From: Bdellovibrio sp047344985
GTDB lineage: Bacteria; Bdellovibrionota; Bdellovibrionia; Bdellovibrionales; Bdellovibrionaceae
Assembly: GCF_047344985.1 (NCBI RefSeq)
Contig: NZ_CP178861.1
Coordinates: forward strand, 2,356,001 to 2,420,000
Direction: 5' to 3'
Length of the DNA stretch: 64,000 bases
Position 1 is the stretch's first letter. Each line of letters begins with the position of its first letter. The position numbers and the translations under genes are program-made. Below are positions 9,201 to 17,428 of the stretch, in pieces. The notes below the pieces were generated by a model. It worked only from the letters and a program-made list of their open reading frames with translations. It had not been told where the DNA came from and did not search any database.

Positions 9201-9540
9201 GGAAGAAGAAATGGCGACAGCAACGACACGCGGTTTGATGATCTGCGAAGGCACTGTACGCACAGCTCCAGTGGATATCACAGAGAATTACTATTTGATT
9301 GCCCAGGAATCTAACAGCTCCCAAATGCAAGACAATGGTGACGCTCGCAACAGGAACTTCTTTATCGCTCTTCGTTCTAAGAATGACTTTAACAGATTCG
9401 TCCTTGCGATGAAAGGCAACGCGAAGATGCCGACAACGGCAGAAAAAGAAGAGGACCCACAAGTTCAAGCTACCAAAATGATGGAGCAGCTTTTCCAAAT
9501 GTCAGGTCCTGCGTATCCGGGAATGTTTTTAGTGCAATAA
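6214..9540 (+). CDS. Large lipoprotein with duplicated domain and Ser/Thr-rich pore-like segment
   Basis: 1108 residues from the ATG at 6214, picked for its GGAG site 8 bases upstream and because it opens a lipoprotein signal peptide ending in LAAC (Cys near residue 23). A domain at about residues 54-170 is repeated at about 387-505: both have a QACV/RACV cysteine, a CLTW/CLNW block and an INPW/VNPW block. Near residues 880-970 a stretch such as SFSVSASHSTSKTRSTSIS and NSVTVSGSTSMTVQ alternates small polar and hydrophobic residues, as do the membrane hairpins of aerolysin-type pore formers. That likeness is by pattern only. It overlaps the barrel gene upstream by 14 bases. No named family was recognised. 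Confidence 0.75.
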   Translation: MLISKKNLIHSFLGLYALTALAACNLPSPKDKNDTGSSAATFTAQAMADKSKALEVSVQGTFALPSSKVFNLQACVKDVAYDKAISGHEFIIEEVNTKVTSDKAGCLTWAERVSFNFLAESQYIRIERHIKGTGLHKGSQKVAFAINPWSHGESLAPVLNPDDGNNIPRLVDDAQAAKLALKGFSQDNQITSRPLWVEDGRLFVTEQKLTRDGVELLVEMRPNPSIQLTKMNGEMFLRPLTAGSFKARLKLVHIYQQGDKEIRRLLTETAPMDVKMDNGSLAVKSTMSLPAIPTRGQIMLGLELQPVNGPQGLTSFDGIYLLGEYDQIKGSSFLKLNTLVAQTKDFKISNYVNATLTEVTQKSQTDQQQEGSTTSTIDAETYQKPKIEVSQLEFRFIRVGQEKTATREVFYNIRACVRNGLDQKNTRAHTFKITKFRQSETEETSSVSVKTDNNSCLNWDESITFKYFDCQRYLKGFVQIENKDLGMNEKLEIIVNPWESQGAVARDMRYVDPSEKLILSCQETQRPRTQLIVDGFSYNTLSYNYSVDSMLNLTVTKKVQMKMDPRLLVYSSLANGRAEVEKLRDGVYLLRLAVVQNRDYDTSNTYVTSADKLVNVLSGQINTDITFQTQDLKALGNRNNMLVEIYPIDENKVTVTNGQVTLKNANDSVESAIDTSTGLETPTFVGPVTLNIDEASRPLRMLDASGVSSFLLNGKGTNEASQKFVVKQVVEQGLKVQAEKRQRIQARSEKTQFAKENNLDLISLKDADAQAPLVKALVGSTKLNERLIVTKADLQDFVNKGTLAPALAQKLCAFWASDYLQKMYANKGGAVSQQAVMGLGMSCYNAVAKNPSAFFQVEKQMMIKELGGSQFVKGLNQGLSVGTSFSVSASHSTSKTRSTSISAKFGLSKKFLDLFSIGVDLGYSMSWATSDSNSASNSVTVSGSTSMTVQQNIFKVRVNKYEQCAVVRLNPILFIKDTKSWFGRRDYLGFLNPRLTEEEMATATTRGLMICEGTVRTAPVDITENYYLIAQESNSSQMQDNGDARNRNFFIALRSKNDFNRFVLAMKGNAKMPTTAEKEEDPQVQATKMMEQLFQMSGPAYPGMFLVQ

Positions 9541-9544
9541 AACT

Positions 9545-10018
9545 TCAGTGGTGATGTTTCTTGTACGTCGCCACTAAATCCGCTTGCGCTAAAACATGAC
9601 CCTTCATGGCTTTTTCCAAATCAGCTTTCGAGGGATTTTCCATATGCGGAAGAACCGTATCCAAGGCATAGATTTTATGGTGGTAGCTGTGTCTTCCAAC
9701 AGGAGGACATGGACCTCGATATCCAACAGCCATCCAGTCATTCACTCCCTCATAGGAACCTTTCGGTAAACTTGCCACGTCTTCAGGCAAGGAACTCACA
9801 GAAGCAGGAATATTAAAAAGCACCCAGTGAACCCACGTTTGTTTCGGAGCTTCAGGATCTGGTGCATCCGGATCATCGACAATGATCGCAAAACTTTTTG
9901 TACCGGCCGGAGCGCCCTTCCAGCGCAGAGGTGGCGATTTGTCGTCGCCTTCACAAGTGTATTTTGAAGGAATTTCTTCATGAGGTTTAAATGCGGGTGA
10001 TTCTAACGTGAAAAGCAT
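9545..10018 (-). CDS. YbhB/YbcL-type PEBP family protein
   Basis: 157 residues, cytoplasmic by lack of a signal peptide. It has the phosphatidylethanolamine-binding protein signatures: IIVDDPDAPDP near residue 45, WVHWVLFNIP, and GYRGPCPPVGRHSYHHKIYAL, which builds the anion-binding pocket. Length fits the bacterial YbhB/YbcL (Raf-kinase-inhibitor-like) subgroup. The true ligand of these bacterial proteins is not established. It converges on the large lipoprotein gene with only 4 bases between stops. The start ATG at 10018 has an AAGGGAGG-type site upstream. Confidence 0.85.
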   Translation of the reverse strand: MLFTLESPAFKPHEEIPSKYTCEGDDKSPPLRWKGAPAGTKSFAIIVDDPDAPDPEAPKQTWVHWVLFNIPASVSSLPEDVASLPKGSYEGVNDWMAVGYRGPCPPVGRHSYHHKIYALDTVLPHMENPSKADLEKAMKGHVLAQADLVATYKKHHH

Positions 10019-10098
10019 AAGACCTCCCTTAAGAATTTTCTTACAGGAGATTTTTTATTTTCTCAGCTTGTTTTAAAGCACGAGTGCCAGAACACAGA

Positions 10099-10839
10099 TT
10101 ATTTTTTTAACAGAGTTTCGCGCAAAAATTCAATGCCACGCACACCGAACCACGAATAGGATTCGCCATTCACAATGGCACCTTCAATGCCCAGTTCTTT
10201 GAGTTCACCGACTTTTTTGTGAAATGGAAATGGTTCTGACGAAAACAAGAAGAACGTGTCTTTCATTTCCTCTAACTCGACAACTGGATACTTCTCCCCT
10301 TCAGGATACTCGACAAGTTTTGCGCCTAATTTTTCTAGAACAGAACCGATGTAAGTTTCACGACTGACACTCATCCATGGTTTTTTCCAAATCATATAAG
10401 CGATTTGGTTATACTCTTTAGATGGTGCCTTTACCCATTCCATGAACGCGGGAATTTTTTGATAATCCCACGGCGGCACAGGAGCTTCTAAAATATCTAG
10501 ACAATCGACAGAAAGTTCCATGAGTTGCGGATTTTTAAAATGCTCTCCTAAACGGGCCAATTCCGTCTGTAAACTTTGTAACGAAGAAACATGTGTCGCC
10601 AGATAAGGAACAGGACATTCTTCGGCCATTTCCAGCGGATTTTCCTCTTCATCCAGAAGAACCAAATCCGGTTTTAAATCGACAACCAAATCCCAAGAAA
10701 CTTCTTTGGTGCCGCCGACAATAGGAATATTCGTGATCATTTTCGGAGGATGAATACAAAAACGCGTGCGTCCAACAACTTGCACACCCGCTTTTAATAG
10801 CGTCTCGGTCCAAGAAGGGACCATACTTACCACTCGCAT
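10099..10839 (-). CDS. BtuF/TroA-type helical-backbone metal or corrinoid receptor
   Basis: 246 residues from the ATG at 10839, chosen for its GGAGG site 6 bases upstream; an upstream start at 10887 would lack one. It opens MRVVSMVPSWTETLL, the strand-and-SxxE entry of the cobalamin-binding (BtuF-like) periplasmic fold, with VVGRTRFCIHPP, VGGTKEVSWDLVVDLKPDLVLLDEEEN and a long helical backbone after it. No signal peptide is evident, so it may be cytoplasmic, unlike classic BtuF, and no transporter genes are adjacent. It may be a stand-alone cobalamin-binding-like protein of this family. Confidence 0.7.
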   Translation of the reverse strand: MRVVSMVPSWTETLLKAGVQVVGRTRFCIHPPKMITNIPIVGGTKEVSWDLVVDLKPDLVLLDEEENPLEMAEECPVPYLATHVSSLQSLQTELARLGEHFKNPQLMELSVDCLDILEAPVPPWDYQKIPAFMEWVKAPSKEYNQIAYMIWKKPWMSVSRETYIGSVLEKLGAKLVEYPEGEKYPVVELEEMKDTFFLFSSEPFPFHKKVGELKELGIEGAIVNGESYSWFGVRGIEFLRETLLKK

Positions 10840-10945
10840 TATTATCCTCCAAATCTGAAGATTACCCAGTGAGCCAAGCGGAGTCAAAAGCTTGACCGTC
10901 CGTGGTGCCCGGCACAGTATAGCCCTCTAACAGTGAGGTTAAATT

Positions 10946-12238
10946 ATGACGCAACTCTTCCCTCTTCACGAGAAACCCGCATTGAGCCCGTACAAAAAAG
11001 GCGACGTTCTTGTGTTATTTGGCGAACTTTTCTCGCGCGGTTACGCAAACGGTTTGGTTGAAGAAGCCGAACGTCGTGGCATGACGATTGTGCGCGCCAC
11101 TGTCGGTCGCCGTGAAAAAGACGGATCTCTTCGTGCTTTGACAGCGGAAGAAACCGCAAACATTCCCCAACCATTCATCAACGTTCCTCTAGAAGCCGGT
11201 TTCGATATGGAGCCCGACTCTAAGGGAGTGACTCCTTGCGATCAGCTTAAAGATATCAAAATGGGAGAATGGGATCAGGCGACGTTGGATTGGAAGTCCA
11301 TCGATGAGTCTGAAAAGAACGGCACTATCCGTTTCAGAAAAAACACCGAACTTTTCTTGAAAGAGCTTGAAAAGCATATCCCAGCAGGCGCTAACGTTTT
11401 ATTTGCTCACTTGATGGCCGGTGGTGTTCCCCGCGCGAAAATTTTGATGCCACTTTTGAATCGTGCGTTTAAAGGAACAGGCGATCGCCATATTCCCACG
11501 CAAGCCCTTTTGGATTCCCAAATCGGTCAATTCAGTTTGAGAAACTTTAAAGAAGTGACGGCTGAAACATTCCGCCACTTGGTGGACCTTTCAACACCTC
11601 TTCGCAAAAAATTGGAAGCGCAAGGCAGTCACGTGTCTTACACAGCTTACGGTTATCACGGAACAGAAGTGATGATTCGTGGTCAGTACAAATGGCAAAC
11701 TTACACTTGCTATTTCCAAGGTTGGGCGAAAATGGCCTTGGAACAATATTCTGAAGAATTCGCAAAACAAGGTGTGCACTGCTGCGTTTACAACTGCCCC
11801 GAGATTTTGACGAACTCAAGTTCTGTGTTTCAAGGTGTTGAAGTATCACTTTATCCTTTGCTTGCAGCTATTCAAAAAGATGCTGGAGATAAAAAACACG
11901 GTGAACAAGTGTTGGCACAATGTAAAGCTCTGCTTAAAGATGATGTTACATTTGATCAGATCATCAAATTTACCGATGAATACCTCACAAATGATCTGAC
12001 TTTGGCGTTCTCAAAATACGAGCAATGGCCACAGCATTCTCGCCAAGATCAAATGGAGTACATGCTAAAAAGCTCGGACTACTTGTTTGACCTTCACAAA
12101 GACCAGAAGAATTTGATCACCGCTGTATTAAGCGAAGTGGTCTTTAAATCTTGTGGTTACGTGATGTTGCATGATTCTTGGAAACCAAAATCTCCAGTTG
12201 CATGGATCGGTCACGACCTCGTGGCTCGCTGTATGTAG
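10946..12238 (+). CDS. Unassigned 430-residue protein, possible FabMG-type family
   Basis: 430 residues, soluble, no signal peptide. The N-terminus has a Rossmann-like first strand and loop (GDVLVLFGELFSRGYANGLVEEA then RRGMTIVRATVGRRE), followed by blocks such as VLFAHLMAGGVPRAK, SHVSYTAYGYHGTEVM and NCPEILTNSSSVFQG. A family annotated as FabMG-type enoyl-ACP reductase is the closest I can suggest from memory, at low confidence; the Tyr/Lys dyad of ordinary SDRs is not obvious. Its stop is one base from the start of the RNase Z-like gene, so the two are co-translated. Confidence 0.6.
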   Translation: MTQLFPLHEKPALSPYKKGDVLVLFGELFSRGYANGLVEEAERRGMTIVRATVGRREKDGSLRALTAEETANIPQPFINVPLEAGFDMEPDSKGVTPCDQLKDIKMGEWDQATLDWKSIDESEKNGTIRFRKNTELFLKELEKHIPAGANVLFAHLMAGGVPRAKILMPLLNRAFKGTGDRHIPTQALLDSQIGQFSLRNFKEVTAETFRHLVDLSTPLRKKLEAQGSHVSYTAYGYHGTEVMIRGQYKWQTYTCYFQGWAKMALEQYSEEFAKQGVHCCVYNCPEILTNSSSVFQGVEVSLYPLLAAIQKDAGDKKHGEQVLAQCKALLKDDVTFDQIIKFTDEYLTNDLTLAFSKYEQWPQHSRQDQMEYMLKSSDYLFDLHKDQKNLITAVLSEVVFKSCGYVMLHDSWKPKSPVAWIGHDLVARCM

Positions 12239-12239
12239 T

Positions 12240-13082
12240 ATGTCAGTTCAAGCCGGAGAGAGTTGGAATTATCAAAAGTATAAATTCTATGGCTTGTCGC
12301 TGTCGGGCATTCGCACAGCGATAGCCATGCCGGAACTCTCTTTGAGCTTTGACGTGGCTCAAGGTTACCCCTTTCTTTTAAACTTAAAGCATTTCTTTAT
12401 CAGTCATGGCCATCTTGATCACGCGGCAGGCATTCCGTACATCATCTCGCAAAAAGCCATGACTTCTCAAGAGCCCGGCAAGTTCTATATGCCGAAGTCC
12501 TTAGTGAATCCTCTTGATCAAATCATGAAGCTTTGGGAACAAATCGAAAAGCACCAATACAAGTATGATTTTATCGGCGTGCAAAGTGGTGATGAAATTC
12601 CTTTGAACGCGCAAACTTATGTTAAGGTTTTCCCGACCCTTCACCGAATTGAATCCTTCGGCTACACGGTTTTTGAAACTCATAAAAAACTAAAAAAAGA
12701 ATACGGCGGTCTTTCAAAAGAGGAAATCGTTGAACTTCGTCGCCAAAACATCGACGTCAATGAGGTTCATCACACTCCGGTTGTGAGTTTCACTGGGGAC
12801 ACGCAAATTGAGTTTTTAGATAGTTTTGATTGGGTTCGAAAATCTAAAATTCTTTTCTTGGAAGCCACTTATCTTGATGAAAAAAAGACTGTCGAACAAG
12901 CCCGCCATTGGGGCCACACACATTTAGACGAAATCATTCCACGACTGAAAGATATTGAAAGCGAACAGATTGTGTTCATTCACGCCTCCAGCCGCTATTC
13001 CGACAAAGAGGCACTTCGCTTAATTCGGGAACGCGTTCCTTCCGAATATCATGAACGCGTGGTGCTTTTTCCGGGACGCTAG
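12240..13082 (+). CDS. MBL-fold RNase Z-like metal-dependent hydrolase
   Basis: 280 residues from the ATG at 12240, just after the upstream stop codon at 12236-12238. The motif FISHGHLDHAAGIP is the HxHxDH zinc site of the metallo-beta-lactamase fold. TPVVSFTGDTQ supplies the bridging aspartate, and ARHWGHTHLDE and FIHASSRYS hold later histidines, in the order seen in RNase Z-like enzymes. It is shorter than long-form tRNase Z and lacks an obvious flexible arm, so tRNA 3' processing is possible but not shown. It is co-translated with the unassigned gene at 10946. Confidence 0.75.
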   Translation: MSVQAGESWNYQKYKFYGLSLSGIRTAIAMPELSLSFDVAQGYPFLLNLKHFFISHGHLDHAAGIPYIISQKAMTSQEPGKFYMPKSLVNPLDQIMKLWEQIEKHQYKYDFIGVQSGDEIPLNAQTYVKVFPTLHRIESFGYTVFETHKKLKKEYGGLSKEEIVELRRQNIDVNEVHHTPVVSFTGDTQIEFLDSFDWVRKSKILFLEATYLDEKKTVEQARHWGHTHLDEIIPRLKDIESEQIVFIHASSRYSDKEALRLIRERVPSEYHERVVLFPGR

Positions 13083-13796
13083 TTAGAACATATCTCCCAG
13101 TTCCAACCAGATCTTACGACTTTTCATTTTCTTATTCTTAAGATACTCAACCCATTCTGAAGAGCTGCGTTTTTGCCAGTTCTCAGCCAAAGCTGCTGCA
13201 AAAATCAAAGGACTGTAACCTTGTCCCAACATATCCTTGGGAGGACGAAGAGCTGTGAGCATTTCCGGGCCATAAAAACCTGTCGGCATCAAACGGTCTC
13301 TTTCTCCGAGCTCGCCGATGATAATGGCGCCGTGGATTTGACCCAAAACAGTGCGGCTCAAAGGCCCCGAAGCTTCTGATGTTTTTGGAATGCCTGCTGT
13401 TCCAACAATCATCAAACCGGAATCAGCTTTTTTATTTAAAGTTTCAATAAGGTCTTTATTGGCCTCATTCACTTTCATATTGAAATCAAAAAAGACAAAG
13501 CTTGTCCCAACAGGCAAAGACTCAACACGTTCGTGCAAAGCCTCCAGATCAACAGCGCCTTCTTTTGTATAAGGAGTGAAGTTAACGATCTCGCAGCTTT
13601 TGCAAGGACGGACCTTTTCTTCGAAAACAGGTTTTACCTTCAATTCAAAGTCTTCAGCTTTCTGTTGGCCAAAATAAATCACTGTCGTTTTTGTCGGAGG
13701 CAACGCCGCTTGCGCCCATGTCGCTCCGCAAGAAGCCAAAATTAAAACGGCACCCGCCACAGCTTTTCTAAAATTCCATAGATTGCACTTAGTCAT
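13083..13796 (-). CDS. Exported protein of unknown function
   Basis: 237 residues. A signal peptide (NFRKAVAGAVLILASCGATWAQA) ends near residue 30; its inner Cys (ASCG) is a weak lipobox, so a soluble periplasmic form is likelier. The mature part holds a CKSC pair near residue 65 and alternating strand/helix blocks such as SFVFFDFNMKV and GLMIVGTAGIP, as in an alpha/beta fold. The C-terminal part has AEN-WQKRSS and a Lys-rich KNKKMKSRK stretch. No family was recognised. The stop abuts that of the RNase Z-like gene, with no space between the two. Confidence 0.65.
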   Translation of the reverse strand: MTKCNLWNFRKAVAGAVLILASCGATWAQAALPPTKTTVIYFGQQKAEDFELKVKPVFEEKVRPCKSCEIVNFTPYTKEGAVDLEALHERVESLPVGTSFVFFDFNMKVNEANKDLIETLNKKADSGLMIVGTAGIPKTSEASGPLSRTVLGQIHGAIIIGELGERDRLMPTGFYGPEMLTALRPPKDMLGQGYSPLIFAAALAENWQKRSSSEWVEYLKNKKMKSRKIWLELGDMF

Positions 13797-13863
13797 ATTT
13801 CGAGTTTGCCCTCCCCCTTGGTTTGCTGTCGACTTTTTTAATTATTTATTGAACAATCGACAT

Positions 13864-15006
13864 ATGGAGTCATGGAGTCAGATTCGCATATTTCATTCAG
13901 GAGATGAGTACTTTCACAGTCTCGTCGAAGATATACGCAAAGCTCAGCGTAGTATCACCATCGAATCTTATATTTTTGCCATAGATAAACTTACGCAAAC
14001 TATTTTGGAAGAATTAACCAGAGCGCGCGAGCGCGGCTGCACAGTTAAGATTGTTGTCGATGGTTTTGGTTCCTACTACTACATTCCGCAACTCGATCGA
14101 ATGTGTGAAGAGCGCGGCATTGAGTTCCGTGTTTTTCATCCTTTTCCCTACCCTCTTTTGTGGGCAAGACGTCTTTTTGCAAAGTATTCGTTAAATGCGT
14201 CACTCATCATGAAACACATGAATCGTCGCACCCACCGCAAGATCACGATCATTGATGAAAAGCGCGCTTATTTAGGCAGTTTAAATTTCACACAAGATCA
14301 TTGTGAAAGTCTTGTTGGAGAAAAAGCCTGGAGAGACACCGGCGTTTATGTTGAAGGCGAAGAGTTGAGCCGTTTGGTGTTGGCATTTCAAATCAGTTAC
14401 CTGCGTACGTATGTAAAAAGGCTGCTTTCTTGGGTGTCCCGCTGGAGACTTCGCATGGATGTGCGTGACAGCTTGCTGCGCCTTAACACCACTCAACGCA
14501 TGCGTCGTCAATTGTATCGTGATCTTTTACGCCGTATTTCTGGAGCGCAGTCGCGACTGTACATTACGACGGCTTATTTCCTGCCCCGCCGGTCTTTGCT
14601 ATTGGCTCTCTTAAAAGCCGCCCGTCGCGGGGTGGACGTTAAAATTCTTATTCCCGGAAAGTCCGATGTGCCCGCAGTAAAATGGGCGGCTTTTAATATC
14701 GTCCGCTTTCTTTTACAAAAAAGAATTTCCATTTACGAATATCAAAAGACGATTTTGCATGCGAAGACGATGATCATCGATAACGATGTTTTTATCGGCT
14801 CTTTCAACCTCAATCACCGCAGTGTTTTGCACGATCTCGAGGTGGAGGTCGTTCTGCGCGATGAGGCGAGCCTTGCAAACATGCTTCAGCAATGGAGTGT
14901 CGATATTAAGAATTCCAAACTGGTTGCCGAGAAAGATTTTGCGGCTCCTTCGTGGCTCGCAAGGATTGTCTACAAAATCGCCTTCCGACTGCGTTATATG
15001 CTCTAG
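13864..15006 (+). CDS. Phospholipase D family protein, ClsB-like cardiolipin synthase
   Basis: 380 residues from the ATG at 13864. An earlier ATG at 13783 would overlap the divergent gene's start, so it was set aside. Two HKD (PLD) motifs are present: HRKITIIDEKRAYLGSLNF near residue 125 and HAKTMIIDNDVFIGSFNLN near residue 300. Family members join two phosphatidylglycerols, or PG and PE, into cardiolipin at the inner membrane. The absence of N-terminal transmembrane helices and the length resemble ClsB/YbhO rather than ClsA. A basic, Arg-rich region between the motifs (RTYVKRLLSWVSRWRLRM) could hold it to acidic membranes. Confidence 0.8.
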   Translation: MESWSQIRIFHSGDEYFHSLVEDIRKAQRSITIESYIFAIDKLTQTILEELTRARERGCTVKIVVDGFGSYYYIPQLDRMCEERGIEFRVFHPFPYPLLWARRLFAKYSLNASLIMKHMNRRTHRKITIIDEKRAYLGSLNFTQDHCESLVGEKAWRDTGVYVEGEELSRLVLAFQISYLRTYVKRLLSWVSRWRLRMDVRDSLLRLNTTQRMRRQLYRDLLRRISGAQSRLYITTAYFLPRRSLLLALLKAARRGVDVKILIPGKSDVPAVKWAAFNIVRFLLQKRISIYEYQKTILHAKTMIIDNDVFIGSFNLNHRSVLHDLEVEVVLRDEASLANMLQQWSVDIKNSKLVAEKDFAAPSWLARIVYKIAFRLRYML

Positions 15007-15050
15007 TTTTTTACTTTGACCCTGCCCTCTGAATTAGTGATCCTATATGT

Positions 15051-15656
15051 ATGAATTCTTACGTTAAAGTCGCGATCACTGGGGGCCCTTCGGGCGGTAA
15101 AACAACTCTTATCGAAGCTCTAAAAAAAGAGCTTGGACAAAAATGCGCTGTCGTTCCTGAAGCCGCAAGTATTTTATACCGTGGCGGTTTTCCACGCTAC
15201 AAAGATGCTCAGGGTATCATCCATGCGCAAAAAGCGATTTACTACACACAAAAAGAACTTGAAGAAATGATCTGCTTACTCAGCCAAAAGCCTTTGATCG
15301 TCTGCGATCGTGGTTCTTTGGACAGCGTTGCCTACTGGCCTGCAGATGAATTGAATTTCTTTAACTCCATTCAAAGTTCTCGCGAACAGGAGCTGGCCCG
15401 TTACGACTGGGTGATTCACCTTGACACGGCTTCCATGGATTTTTACGACACGAACAATCCAATTCGTACGGAAACTTTCCAAGAGGCTTGGGACTTAAAT
15501 ACAAAAATCAAACAAGCCTGGGAAGGCCATCCCCGTCGCGTGGTGATCACTCACAACGAGGACTTCCTTTCGAAAATGACAACGTCTTTATCAGTCATCA
15601 AAGCCATCATGGCTCACAAAAGTGCTGAGGATATCAAAAAGGAGCTTCTGCAATGA
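15051..15656 (+). CDS. AAA_28-type P-loop ATPase
   Basis: 201 residues with a P-loop GGPSGGKTTLIEAL near residue 10 and a Walker-B-like VCDRGSLDSVAYW near residue 85. The arrangement and the ILYRGGFPRY and DWVIHLDTA blocks fit the AAA_28 ATPase group, related to the NadR/thymidylate-kinase-like P-loop fold, which often phosphorylates or senses small nucleotides. The substrate cannot be told. It overlaps the following exported-protein gene by 4 bases (ATGA), so the two are co-translated, although the partner is exported and this one is not. Confidence 0.7.
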   Translation: MNSYVKVAITGGPSGGKTTLIEALKKELGQKCAVVPEAASILYRGGFPRYKDAQGIIHAQKAIYYTQKELEEMICLLSQKPLIVCDRGSLDSVAYWPADELNFFNSIQSSREQELARYDWVIHLDTASMDFYDTNNPIRTETFQEAWDLNTKIKQAWEGHPRRVVITHNEDFLSKMTTSLSVIKAIMAHKSAEDIKKELLQ

Positions 15657-17428
15657 TGAGAACTCTGCTGGGTCTACTTTGTTTTTGCATCGCGTGTTCT
15701 TCTTTTGCACAAGGCCGCTCGAAACTAAAGCCTTTGTATTTCCAAGCAGACAAAAACAATCTGCAAGTTCTTCCGCAAAGATTTGAATACACTTTGCTCG
15801 ACGAAGACCGCTTGAAAGTCGGCGATATTCTTATCGACACGACACAAGTGACTTTTCAGATTGAACCTTCCACGAAAAAACGAGGCGCTTATAGCATTCG
15901 TTTTACCTGGCCTGCTGGACTCATCAAAGACGGCGAATTGGCGATTAAGAACAACTCAGGTAAAGCTGTCTTTAACGCCTTACTCACCAAAGACAATTTA
16001 AAAATTTCTCAAGGGGCTTCTCAAGAGGGCGAAGAAGCTTTGCGCTCTGAAATTGCAACCTTTGCTATTGACGATGTTGAAGCCAACGTCGTCGACGATA
16101 TGAAGTACTTCCCGTTCATGGTGTTTTGTATTTACCGTGAAAGCGAAGAAACGCGTTTGTATTTATGTTCCAAGGAACTTTATTTAAGTTCACAACAAGG
16201 ACAGATGGTTGTGAAAGCGCGCTCAAGCACCAAGAAAGCCGCGCAAGTTGAAATCAACGGGAAAGTCGTCGGCAATCAAGGGATTATTTATCTCAACGAC
16301 CGCAGTGAAAACGTGGCGTTCAAAGCTCAAACTCAAACAGGCGCTTTCTTAGAAATTGAAACTCGCAAAAAAGACGTTGATTTCAAAGATGTCGTTGTTT
16401 CTGATGACGGAGAAAAAATCATCCTCACCGCTTCAGGGGCTGAGCCCGTTGACGAAAGCAAAGTCAAAAAACTTTCTGATGAAGATTGGCAGATCGCTCT
16501 TCCTAAAGGCCGCCCTGTTTTGTACTTAAAAGGTGACGGCGATATTCCGATGCGCCAAGAATTTTACGTGCGCGGCACTTTGCCACGTGAAAAAAACAGA
16601 CCTTATATTTCAGCTAAATCTGTTTCACGCACCTACTCTTCGCAACTTTCTTTTAGTGGCGTGAGCCCCGAGGGCGTGCAAGTCAAAGTTCCTGAAAAAG
16701 ATCCAGATGCACAATTAGAGCCGACAAAAAAGAATCAGTTTTATTGGACGGTTCGCAACATCCCTGCGGGTGTTGAAACTCGCCGCTACCTTTCAGTGGT
16801 CTCCGAGGGACACGACTTCGCTGTTGGTTACGATGTTTTCCGCGGTCAGCCCTTTGGTTTGGGATTGGGTGCTCACTATCTCACACCGTCAGGCATTGCC
16901 TTTGGCGCGGTGGACTTCCAATGGTGGATTGAAAACTTCTTAATGATCAACGCCAACTGGTCTCGCTTCCGTTGGGGATTGGCTTTAGAAAGACAACAAC
17001 ATCTGACTGAAAAAGACGATCAACCTAAAGTTGATTTTACAACATTGGAACTTTTGTGGAGAGCTAAAGAAGGCTTCAACTTGATTGATGAAACTTGGGG
17101 TCTTTCATTACCTTTACAAATGATTCAAGGTGAAAGTGCGAGTGCCACCGCTTATGGGTTAGGAGCTTTCTGGATAAAAAAACCAGGACGCTGGTTAAAA
17201 CCATTTATGCAATGGTCAGAATTGAAGTTTCACTATTTCGCGGGTTCTTCAGGAAGTGATTTTAAACTGAAATCAGCCTACATGCTCAAAGCTCAAGCTT
17301 ACTGGCAATTCTCTTCGCAATGGTATTTGCGCTACGGACTTGATTTCAGCGATTACAAATACGATCCGGCAGCTGCAAAAGAAGAAAGCCAAATTGGCGT
17401 GAATGCGGGAATCTTCTGGAAGTTCTAA
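15653..17428 (+). CDS. Exported protein, family shared with 47549-49612
   Basis: 591 residues with a signal peptide (MMRTLLGLLCFCIACSSFA-Q). After it comes LKPLYFQADKNNLQVLPQRFEYTLLDEDRLKVGD, which matches the LYFDQIDNGVILPPLELEYDLTG region of the protein at 47549-49612. Both proteins also share a C-terminal beta-barrel-like half with a WxxxFxxxxxxWSRxRWG-type block and end in an aromatic residue (IFWKF here, GINF there). This suggests an outer-membrane barrel with a periplasmic N-terminal domain. No named family was recognised. It is co-translated with the ATPase gene upstream and overlaps the stop of the convergent regulator gene by 4 bases. Confidence 0.7.
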   Translation: MMRTLLGLLCFCIACSSFAQGRSKLKPLYFQADKNNLQVLPQRFEYTLLDEDRLKVGDILIDTTQVTFQIEPSTKKRGAYSIRFTWPAGLIKDGELAIKNNSGKAVFNALLTKDNLKISQGASQEGEEALRSEIATFAIDDVEANVVDDMKYFPFMVFCIYRESEETRLYLCSKELYLSSQQGQMVVKARSSTKKAAQVEINGKVVGNQGIIYLNDRSENVAFKAQTQTGAFLEIETRKKDVDFKDVVVSDDGEKIILTASGAEPVDESKVKKLSDEDWQIALPKGRPVLYLKGDGDIPMRQEFYVRGTLPREKNRPYISAKSVSRTYSSQLSFSGVSPEGVQVKVPEKDPDAQLEPTKKNQFYWTVRNIPAGVETRRYLSVVSEGHDFAVGYDVFRGQPFGLGLGAHYLTPSGIAFGAVDFQWWIENFLMINANWSRFRWGLALERQQHLTEKDDQPKVDFTTLELLWRAKEGFNLIDETWGLSLPLQMIQGESASATAYGLGAFWIKKPGRWLKPFMQWSELKFHYFAGSSGSDFKLKSAYMLKAQAYWQFSSQWYLRYGLDFSDYKYDPAAAKEESQIGVNAGIFWKF

